A stretch of 7,904 bases of DNA from Flavobacterium sp. (GTDB lineage Bacteria > Bacteroidota > Bacteroidia > Flavobacteriales > Flavobacteriaceae), in contig SEBM01000163.1 in assembly GCA_004296145.1 (NCBI GenBank), positions 1 to 7,904 of the forward strand. Direction: 5' to 3'. The first letter of the stretch is position 1; every line of letters starts with the position of its first letter. Shown one piece after another: positions 1 to 5,369 of this stretch. The notes under the pieces are model-generated. The model was not told the origin of the DNA. It saw only the letters and a program-made list of their open reading frames with translations, and searched no databases. A program made the position numbers and the translations under genes.

Positions 1-209
1 CTAACTATTCAAGGCACCATCTAACAAAAGAAGGATGGTTCATTGAAAGTAGCACAAACTTAGACTATGCACTTGATGGCGCAGAAATAATAATCCATCA
101 AATTAGGTACGGTGGTTCAGGTGGCAGGTTTGAGGATGAACAATTTGCAAAGAAATTTGGTAGACTTTTAGAAATTAGAAGTAGAGAATATAAGCATAAA
201 CCTAAATGA
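1..209 (+). CDS. 3' end of a gene, GH4-like NAD-binding domain fragment (partial, probably truncated)
   Basis: An open frame runs in from the left edge (first full codon at position 3) to TGA at 207-209, giving 68 visible residues. The segment LDGAEIIIHQIRYGG, followed by GRFEDEQFAKKFG, resembles the region of family 4 glycoside hydrolases (6-phospho-glycosidases, NAD- and Mn-dependent) that reads roughly AL.GADFVI.QIRVGG...R..DE.IPLKYG. In that family the next residues are GQET.GPGG and then several hundred more residues, including the metal-binding Cys and His. Here the protein instead ends after about 15 unrelated, basic residues (RLLEIRSREYKHKPK). If the resemblance is real, this is a truncated or rearranged remnant that cannot be catalytic. 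Three of its six Arg codons are AGG, against three of sixteen in pta, a mild hint of different origin. A terminator begins at the stop codon, so this is a genuine transcript end. Coding status is fairly safe; the family assignment is tentative. Confidence 0.5.
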   Translation, partial: NYSRHHLTKEGWFIESSTNLDYALDGAEIIIHQIRYGGSGGRFEDEQFAKKFGRLLEIRSREYKHKPK

Positions 210-237
210 ACCGAGTAAGAAATGACTCGGTTTTTTT
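209..237 (+). terminator. Intrinsic terminator of the left-edge gene
   Basis: AACCGAGT (209-216) pairs perfectly with ACTCGGTT (225-232) around an 8-base loop, and the right arm runs into seven T residues (231-237). The last base of the preceding stop codon is the first base of the stem. It separates the left-edge gene from corA. Confidence 0.88.
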
Positions 238-269
238 ATGGTTTTTATTGAAAATGATTATTCACAAAC

Positions 270-281
270 TGACAATTGTCA
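270..281. promoter_or_regulatory. Perfect 12-bp palindrome upstream of corA, possible operator
   Basis: TGACAATTGTCA is an exact inverted repeat with no spacer. Two more flanking pairs match after a single mismatch (AA at 267-268 with TT at 283-284). It lies about 50 bases before the corA start in an otherwise featureless AT-rich gap. A dimeric regulator binding here is inference only. There is no T tract, so it is not a terminator. Confidence 0.3.
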
Positions 282-310
282 TTTCCCATTCGGATTCTTT
301 TTCGTAATAT

Positions 311-318
311 TACTATTG
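311..318 (+). promoter_or_regulatory. Possible -7 element for corA
   Basis: TACTATTG matches the Bacteroidota -7 consensus TAnnTTTG at five of six fixed bases and would place transcription start only a few bases before the ATG at 332. No TTTG-like -33 element is visible at the right distance, so support is weak. Confidence 0.25.
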
Positions 319-331
319 TAAATTTTTTTGA

Positions 332-1405
332 ATGAGAAAGATTAAATACAAGAAAGGACGAAAACTGCAACATATTAGTTTAGAGTATACAGGCTCTCAT
401 AAAGAGCATGAAACCGAAATGCAGCTTTTTGTGTATGATGATGCAGATGTTGTCGAATATGATAAGTTTACAGTGCAGGCTCTTAATTCCTGCTTTGATT
501 ATACAAAAAACAACTGGCTTAATGTTCACGGACTAAACGATATTAATCTAATTAAAACGATCGGGTCACATTTTAAATTAGATGATTTTCTTCTTGCCGA
601 TATTTTAAATACAACCAAAAGAACAAAATTAGAAGAACAGCAAAACGTTTTCTTCTTTAATATAAAATCACTACTTCCTTCTGAATACTCAGATAATATC
701 AGCGTTGAGCAGATTAGTTTTATTTTGAAAGAAGGAATCCTTATTTCGTTTCAGGAAAAACGAAGCGATTTTTTTACTCACATCCGCGAACGTATTCGTA
801 CTCATGCCGGAATTGTTAGAACTAAAAAGGTTGATTACCTGCTTTATTTGCTTTTAGATGCTGTAATGGAGAATTTCTATATCACATTAGAAGATGAAGA
901 AGATAAAGTTGAAGAATTAATTAATTTGACCAAAAAAGAAGCAAAACCGGTTATTCTTGAAAAAATTGAAAATCATCGTGATAATTTAAACTTTTTAAAA
1001 CGCTCTATTGTACCGCTAAGAGATTCACTTTATTATCTGAAAACCAAAAAAGATGATGACGATCCAAACGGTTTAATTCAGAAAGAAACATTTAATTTCT
1101 TTATCAGATTACATCAAAAAAGTTTAGAACTGTTAGAACAGATAGAATCTGATATGAGCTCGTTAGAAAGTGCTTCTAATTTTTATTTTTCGGAACAAAG
1201 CCGGAAAATGAACGAAATTATGAAAACACTGACCATTATCTCCGCCATATTTATTCCGCTAACATTTATTGTTGGAGTGTACGGAATGAATTTTGAAAAT
1301 ATGCCGGAACTTAAAACAGAAAATGGCTATTTTATCGTAATGATCGGAATGTTTTTCCTGGTAATAGCATTGATCATTTATTTCAAAAAAAGACGTTGGT
1401 TTTAA
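332..1405 (+). CDS. corA: CorA-family magnesium/cobalt transport protein
   Basis: This 357-residue protein is predicted to be an inner-membrane homopentameric channel for Mg2+ (and Co2+/Ni2+) influx. The hallmark CorA signature YGMNF is present, with Gly-Met-Asn at residues 318-320 at the outer end of the first transmembrane helix (about 296-317) and followed by the usual ENMPEL loop. A second helix (about 333-350) leads to a short basic cytoplasmic tail, KKRRWF. Residues 1 to about 290 form the large cytoplasmic alpha/beta domain and the long, charge-rich stalk helices (for example the EDEEDKVEELI stretch and the acidic KKDDDD segment). The length is normal for the family. The start is chosen because the basic N-terminus MRKIKYKKGRK looks typical of flavobacterial CorA; no Shine-Dalgarno sequence precedes it, as is common in this phylum. 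Terminators on both sides suggest it is monocistronic. Ion specificity cannot be read from the sequence. Confidence 0.95.
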   Translation: MRKIKYKKGRKLQHISLEYTGSHKEHETEMQLFVYDDADVVEYDKFTVQALNSCFDYTKNNWLNVHGLNDINLIKTIGSHFKLDDFLLADILNTTKRTKLEEQQNVFFFNIKSLLPSEYSDNISVEQISFILKEGILISFQEKRSDFFTHIRERIRTHAGIVRTKKVDYLLYLLLDAVMENFYITLEDEEDKVEELINLTKKEAKPVILEKIENHRDNLNFLKRSIVPLRDSLYYLKTKKDDDDPNGLIQKETFNFFIRLHQKSLELLEQIESDMSSLESASNFYFSEQSRKMNEIMKTLTIISAIFIPLTFIVGVYGMNFENMPELKTENGYFIVMIGMFFLVIALIIYFKKRRWF

Positions 1406-1415
1406 CGTTTGTTTT
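1386..1415 (+). terminator. Weak terminator-like hairpin at the corA stop
   Basis: AGACGTT (1391-1397) pairs with AACGTTT (1404-1410) around a GGTTTT loop, with one G-T wobble. After one mismatch, AAAA (1386-1389) can pair with TTTT (1412-1415), giving an A-rich left flank and a T-rich right flank. The hairpin spans the corA stop codon (1403-1405). Its low GC content makes it a weak terminator, so some readthrough into pta is possible. Confidence 0.4.
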
Positions 1416-1439
1416 AATAGTAAAATTTTTGATTTATAG

Positions 1440-1447
1440 TATATTTG
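1440..1447 (+). promoter_or_regulatory. Candidate -7 element for the pta-ackA unit
   Basis: TATATTTG matches the Bacteroidota -7 consensus TAnnTTTG exactly and lies 22 bases before the pta start. The nearest upstream TTTG motifs (1408-1411 and 1428-1431) are respectively too far and too near for the usual spacing of about 19 bases, so only half of the promoter is convincing. Confidence 0.4.
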
Positions 1448-1469
1448 TTTAGAATCAATATAAATAATT

Positions 1470-3563
1470 ATGAGTAAAGCAGTATATATAGCCACAAGCG
1501 ATCAAAATAGCGGTAAGTCGATAATAACCCTCGGCTTGATGAGTATTTTGATCGGAAAAACGGCAAAAGTGGGTTATTTTAGGCCTATAATAGAAGACTT
1601 TGTAGATGGAGAAGTAGACAATCATATAGAAACTGTTCTTTCGCATTTTAACCTCGATATAAAATTTGATGATGCTTTTGCGATTACAAAAAGCAAATTA
1701 ATCAAAAAGAAAAATAAAGGTAAGATTGGAGAAGTTTTAGACCTGATTATAGAAAAATACAAACGTCTTGAAGAACGTTTTGATTTTGTTTTGGTAGAAG
1801 GAACAAGTTTTACCGGAGAAGGAACTTCGATAGAACTGGATTTGAATGTTCTGATTGCTAAAAATCTTGGAATTCCGACGATAATTATTGGATCAGGAAT
1901 CGGAAAAACTTTAGACGAATTAGTAGACAGTTTGTATTTAGTTTACGATTCATTCAAAATAAAAGAGGTTGAGGTTTTATCTGTTTTTGCCAATAAAGTT
2001 CAGCCAGAAAATATTGAATTAGTTACCAAAAGCCTTCAAAAAAGTTTGCCTTCTAATGTTCTGGTAAATACAATTCCGTTGATTTCAAGTTTGAATAATC
2101 CGACCATGCAGGAAATTGTCAATGAACTTGATGCAAAAGTTTTGTTCGGAGAAAATTATTTAAATAATGAAATTGGCCATTACAGCGTTGGTGCAATGCA
2201 ATTGCATAATTATCTGGTTCACCTGAATAATAATGCATTGGTAATTACTCCCGGAGACCGTTCTGATATCATATTAGGAGCTTTACAAGCCAACGAATCA
2301 GTCAATTATCCAACGATTTCCGGAATTATCCTAACAGGAAATATTGTTCCGGAAGAAAGCATTCTCAAACTTATAGAAGGACTTTCTGCTATTGTTCCAA
2401 TCATTGCAGTAGATGGCGGAACGTATCATATTACGAATAAAATAGGAAGCATCAGATCAGAGATTTATGCAAACAACAGCCATAAAATTGAAACCTCAAT
2501 TACTACTTTCGAAAAATACGTAGAAGTAGAAAGTTTATCAGAGAGATTAATCACATTTGAAGCAGAAGGTATGACGCCAAAAATGTTTCAATACAATATG
2601 GTCAAAAGAGCAAAACAACATCGAAAACATATTGTTTTGCCAGAAGGAAATGACGACAGAATTATTATGGCAGCTTCCAGATTATTAGATATGGATGTAG
2701 TTGATATTTCTATTATTGGTGATAAAAAACAAATTGAGAGTAAAGTCACCGAACTCGGAATTACATTTGATTTTTCTAAAGTTAAAATTATAAATCCAAT
2801 AGAATCTGAACTTTATGAAGATTATGCCAATACGTATTATGAGCTAAGAAAAGCTAAAAATGTAAGTATTACGATGGCAAGGGATTTAATGGAAGACGTC
2901 TCTTATTTTGGAACCATGATGGTCTACAAAGGCCACGCTGACGGAATGGTTTCGGGAGCTGCGCATACAACTCAGCATACAATTTTGCCGGCCTTACAAT
3001 TCATTAAAACCAAACCAAACTCATCAGTAGTTTCTTCTGTGTTTTTCATGTGTTTAGAAGACAGGGTTTCTGTTTTTGGAGATTGTGCGATTAATCCAAA
3101 TCCAACAGCAGAACAATTGGCGGAAATTGCTATTTCATCAGCAGAATCAAGTTTAGCTTTCGGAATTGAGCCAAAAATAGCGATGCTTTCTTATTCTTCC
3201 GGATCATCAGGAAAAGGGGATGAGGTTGATAAAGTAAGAACAGCCACAGCAATCGTAAAAGAAAAACGTCCTGATTTAAAAATCGAAGGGCCAATTCAAT
3301 ATGATGCTGCAGTTGACTTAAGTGTTGGAAAAAGCAAAATGCCGGATTCTGAAGTGGCAGGACAGGCAAGTGTTCTTATTTTTCCGGATTTAAATACAGG
3401 AAATAATACGTATAAGGCTGTGCAGAGAGAAACCGGAGCTTTAGCCATCGGGCCAATGTTACAAGGTTTAAATAAACCCGTAAACGACTTAAGCAGAGGT
3501 TGTACCGTTGACGATATTATAAATACAGTAGTTATCACAGCAATCCAGGCACAAGGATTATAA
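1470..3563 (+). CDS. pta: Phosphate acetyltransferase, long three-domain form
   Basis: Pta catalyses acetyl-CoA + phosphate <=> acetyl-phosphate + CoA in the cytoplasm; with AckA it links acetyl-CoA to acetate and ATP. The 697 residues show the long-form architecture. First is an N-terminal P-loop domain related to dethiobiotin synthetase (ATSDQNSGKS near residues 8-17). Next is a central DRTGG-type domain (about 220-335, with ITPGDRSDIILGAL from residue 259). Last is the C-terminal PTA_PTB catalytic domain, opening with HIVLPEGNDDR at 387. The catalytic-domain signature SYSSGSSGKGDEVDKVR is at 574-590, containing the Ser and Arg region that binds CoA and phosphate in characterised Pta enzymes, followed by EGPIQYDAAVD and IFPDLNTGN. 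Length is close to the E. coli enzyme and no frame break is seen. The N-terminal domains usually have an allosteric role. No Shine-Dalgarno sequence precedes the ATG. The gene is followed by ackA on the same strand after 73 bases without a clear terminator, as expected for an operon. Confidence 0.97.
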   Translation: MSKAVYIATSDQNSGKSIITLGLMSILIGKTAKVGYFRPIIEDFVDGEVDNHIETVLSHFNLDIKFDDAFAITKSKLIKKKNKGKIGEVLDLIIEKYKRLEERFDFVLVEGTSFTGEGTSIELDLNVLIAKNLGIPTIIIGSGIGKTLDELVDSLYLVYDSFKIKEVEVLSVFANKVQPENIELVTKSLQKSLPSNVLVNTIPLISSLNNPTMQEIVNELDAKVLFGENYLNNEIGHYSVGAMQLHNYLVHLNNNALVITPGDRSDIILGALQANESVNYPTISGIILTGNIVPEESILKLIEGLSAIVPIIAVDGGTYHITNKIGSIRSEIYANNSHKIETSITTFEKYVEVESLSERLITFEAEGMTPKMFQYNMVKRAKQHRKHIVLPEGNDDRIIMAASRLLDMDVVDISIIGDKKQIESKVTELGITFDFSKVKIINPIESELYEDYANTYYELRKAKNVSITMARDLMEDVSYFGTMMVYKGHADGMVSGAAHTTQHTILPALQFIKTKPNSSVVSSVFFMCLEDRVSVFGDCAINPNPTAEQLAEIAISSAESSLAFGIEPKIAMLSYSSGSSGKGDEVDKVRTATAIVKEKRPDLKIEGPIQYDAAVDLSVGKSKMPDSEVAGQASVLIFPDLNTGNNTYKAVQRETGALAIGPMLQGLNKPVNDLSRGCTVDDIINTVVITAIQAQGL

Positions 3564-3590
3564 ATTCAATTAAAATCAGATTCTAAAAAA

Positions 3591-3630
3591 AAGCTAAGCA
3601 ACTTAGAGACTTAGCATCTTAGCACCTTAA
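3591..3630 (+). repeat. Tandem 8-base CTTAG-type repeat between pta and ackA
   Basis: Five consecutive 8-base units can be read: AAGCTAAG, CAACTTAG, AGACTTAG, CATCTTAG and CACCTTAA. The three central units share a CTTAG ending exactly, and the last differs by one base there. The first unit carries the inverted form CTAAG, so GCTAAG (3593-3598) can pair with CTTAGC at 3610-3615 or 3618-3623, giving alternative small hairpins. The array ends six bases before the ackA ATG, inside the probable pta-ackA transcript. Its function is unknown. Confidence 0.7.
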
Positions 3631-3636
3631 AAAGAA

Positions 3637-4821
3637 ATGAAAATATTAATTATAAACTCAGGAAGTTCATCAATAAAATATCAATTAATGGTAATGCCGT
3701 CAAATGAAGTAATTTGTACGGGTATGATCGACAGAATTGGTTTAGAAACCTCCAATGTTGTATTTAAAACGGCATCGGCTTCGTATGAAGAAACGCTCCC
3801 AATCTTGAATCACAAAGTGGGCTTGCAAAAAGTAGCTTCAATGCTTTTGGATAATGAAAAAGGTGTAATTAAATCAACATCAGAAATTACGGCTGTGGGA
3901 CACCGAGTAGTGCATGGAGGAAGTGATTTTAGTGATACAGTAAAAATTGATGAGAAAGTAAAAGAAAAAATAAAACAGCTTTTTGAACTGGCTCCTTTGC
4001 ATAATCCGGCAAATTTAGAAGGAATTAATGTAGCCCAGGAAATTTTTAGCTCAGCAGAACAAGTTGCTGTTTTCGATACTGCTTTTCATCAGACAATGCC
4101 TGAAATAGCTTATAAATATGCTATTCCAAATTATCTTTTGACAGAAAATAAAGTCCGAGTTTACGGTTTTCACGGAACAAGCCATAAATATGTGTCTGAA
4201 AAAGCAATAGATTACCTGGATAAAAATTCGAGAATTATTACAATCCATCTTGGAAATGGCTGTAGTATGGCAGCGGTCAAAAACGGAAAATGTATTGATA
4301 CTTCAATGGGATTTTCGCCTTCAAACGGTTTGATTATGGGAACTCGCGCCGGTGATATTGACCAATCGGTTATTTTTTATATGGTTAAAAACTTAGCCTA
4401 TACAGCAGACGAAGTCAACGCAGTTTTATTGAAACAAAGCGGTATGCTGGGACTTACAGGCTACAGCGATTTGCGTGATATTGAAGCAGAAGCAGAAAAA
4501 GGAAATAAAGACTGTCAATTAGCTTTATTAATGAATGCTTACCGAATCAAAAAAACAATTGGTTCTTACACAGCAGCTTTAAATGGTTTGGATGCGATAG
4601 TTTTTACCGCAGGAATTGGTGAAAATTCATCTTATATGAGAAAACTGGTATGTACAGATATGGATTATTTTGGAATCGAAATTGACTCAGAAAAAAACGA
4701 AACCCGTTCAAAATCAATTAGAGAAATAAATAAAGAAAACTCTTTGGTAAAAGTTTTGGTTGTACCGACAGATGAAGAATACGAAATTGCAAATCAGGTG
4801 TACCATTTGCTTGAAAATTAA
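3637..4821 (+). CDS. ackA: Acetate kinase
   Basis: AckA catalyses acetyl-phosphate + ADP <=> acetate + ATP as a cytoplasmic dimer of the ASKHA fold. The 394-residue length is standard. Expected active-site landmarks are all present. They are NSGSSSIK (Asn7, Ser10, Ser12), GHRVVHGG with Arg90, LAPLHNPANL, FDTAFH with Asp147, HGTSH (179-183), HLGNGCS, MGTRAGDID with Arg237, AGIGENS (325-331) and the C-terminal PTDEE with Glu380. These correspond to the nucleotide-, phosphate- and acetate-binding residues of the Methanosarcina thermophila enzyme (Arg91, Asp148, His180, Arg241, Glu384). The gene follows pta, its metabolic partner, and is probably cotranscribed with it. The region just before the ATG (TTAAAAAGAA) is A-rich without a clear Shine-Dalgarno sequence. 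The reaction is reversible, so the pair may excrete acetate or assimilate it depending on conditions. Confidence 0.97.
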   Translation: MKILIINSGSSSIKYQLMVMPSNEVICTGMIDRIGLETSNVVFKTASASYEETLPILNHKVGLQKVASMLLDNEKGVIKSTSEITAVGHRVVHGGSDFSDTVKIDEKVKEKIKQLFELAPLHNPANLEGINVAQEIFSSAEQVAVFDTAFHQTMPEIAYKYAIPNYLLTENKVRVYGFHGTSHKYVSEKAIDYLDKNSRIITIHLGNGCSMAAVKNGKCIDTSMGFSPSNGLIMGTRAGDIDQSVIFYMVKNLAYTADEVNAVLLKQSGMLGLTGYSDLRDIEAEAEKGNKDCQLALLMNAYRIKKTIGSYTAALNGLDAIVFTAGIGENSSYMRKLVCTDMDYFGIEIDSEKNETRSKSIREINKENSLVKVLVVPTDEEYEIANQVYHLLEN

Positions 4822-4826
4822 TAATT

Positions 4827-4832
4827 AGAAGG
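4827..4832 (+). promoter_or_regulatory. Shine-Dalgarno-like site of the DUF3995 gene
   Basis: AGAAGG ends four bases before the ATG at 4837. It stands out because the other genes in the window lack such a sequence, and it supports both the chosen start and translation as a downstream operon member. Confidence 0.5.
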
Positions 4833-4836
4833 TATT

Positions 4837-5268
4837 ATGCAAATCAGTACATTCATTGTGTTTTTGCTTTTTTTCATTTTCACCTTTCTTTCTTCCATTC
4901 ATGTGTATTGGGCATTTGGTGGGAAATGGGCGAGCGAAACAGTTTTACCATCAAAAAACGATAATGTACCTTTGTTTAGACCTCGCATTGTTTCTACATT
5001 CATAGTAGCTTTTGGATTATTCTGTTTTGGACTTTTTTATCTTATCAAATTTGGATTTGTCCTTCTCAATTTGCCTTTGTGGATAAACCAATACGGATTA
5101 TGGATCATAACTTTTATATTTCTCGTTAGAGCTATAGGTGATTTTAAATATGTTGGTCTTTTCAGGAAATTTAAAAAGACTACTTTCGGTATAAACGATA
5201 AAAAATACTTTACGCCGCTTTGTTTATTTATTGTGATTCTAACCTTAATTTTAGAATTTATAAATTAA
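4837..5268 (+). CDS. DUF3995-like four-helix membrane protein
   Basis: This 143-residue, strongly hydrophobic protein has about four transmembrane segments (near residues 4-22, 51-75, 85-99 and 126-142). Conserved-looking features match my recollection of the DUF3995 family. These are HVYWAFGGKW at 22-31 just after helix 1, VRAIGDFKYVGLF at 97-109 after helix 3, a Thr/Phe motif (KKTTFG), and YFTPLCLF before helix 4. The polar motifs sit at helix ends, which could form a binding site, but no reaction or ligand is known to me and I assign no function. The ATG lies 15 bases after the ackA stop behind an AGAAGG sequence, and a strong terminator follows, so it is most likely the last gene of the pta-ackA operon. 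No signal peptide beyond the first helix and no lipobox is seen. The family call is likely; the role is unknown. Confidence 0.85.
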   Translation: MQISTFIVFLLFFIFTFLSSIHVYWAFGGKWASETVLPSKNDNVPLFRPRIVSTFIVAFGLFCFGLFYLIKFGFVLLNLPLWINQYGLWIITFIFLVRAIGDFKYVGLFRKFKKTTFGINDKKYFTPLCLFIVILTLILEFIN

Positions 5269-5289
5269 AAAAATAGCATTTATACTTTT

Positions 5290-5317
5290 AAAAAGCTTCT
5301 CTGTTGAGGAGCTTTTT
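5290..5317 (+). terminator. Strong intrinsic terminator ending the pta-ackA-DUF3995 unit
   Basis: AAAAAGCTTCTC (5290-5301) pairs with GAGGAGCTTTTT (5306-5317) over 12 bp with a single G-T wobble and a TGTT tetraloop, and the right arm ends in five T residues. The A-rich left arm and T-rich right arm mean it may also work on the opposite strand. It separates the operon from the sensor gene. Confidence 0.88.
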
Positions 5318-5320
5318 ACG

Positions 5321-5351
5321 TTTAGAAATTAAATATTTGTCAGTATCTTTG
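5321..5351 (+). promoter_or_regulatory. Bacteroidota-type promoter of the sensor-regulator gene
   Basis: TATCTTTG (5344-5351) is an exact match to the -7 consensus TAnnTTTG. Nineteen bases upstream, TTTA (5321-5324) matches three of four bases of the TTTG -33 element, which is the standard spacing. Transcription would begin near 5357, giving a leader of roughly a dozen bases before the TTG start at 5370. Confidence 0.6.
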
Positions 5352-5369
5352 AATATAAAACTGAATATT

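Noticed and set aside
250..268. Fur-box-like stretch GAAAATGATTATTCAC upstream of corA
   Set aside because: It agrees with the classical 19-base Fur box at only about 11 positions, nearly all in the left half, and lacks the inverted-repeat right half. This is expected by chance in AT-rich DNA.
1259..3538. Several minus-strand open frames of 63-80 codons opposite corA and pta
   Set aside because: They lie wholly or mostly antisense to strongly supported conserved genes. Their translations show no recognisable domain and they have no promoter or ribosome-binding context. They are frame shadows of AT-rich coding sequence.
3591..3630. CRISPR array or attachment site as an explanation of the CTTAG repeats
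   Set aside because: The units are only 8 bases long and directly abutting with no spacers. No cas or integrase gene is nearby.
4051..4248. Minus-strand open frame of 65 codons inside ackA
   Set aside because: It is antisense to the acetate-kinase core motifs (FDTAFH, HGTSH), which account for the sequence conservation there.
5349..5351. Upstream in-frame TTG as an alternative sensor start
   Set aside because: It is part of the -7 promoter element and would place extra residues before an otherwise ideal signal peptide.
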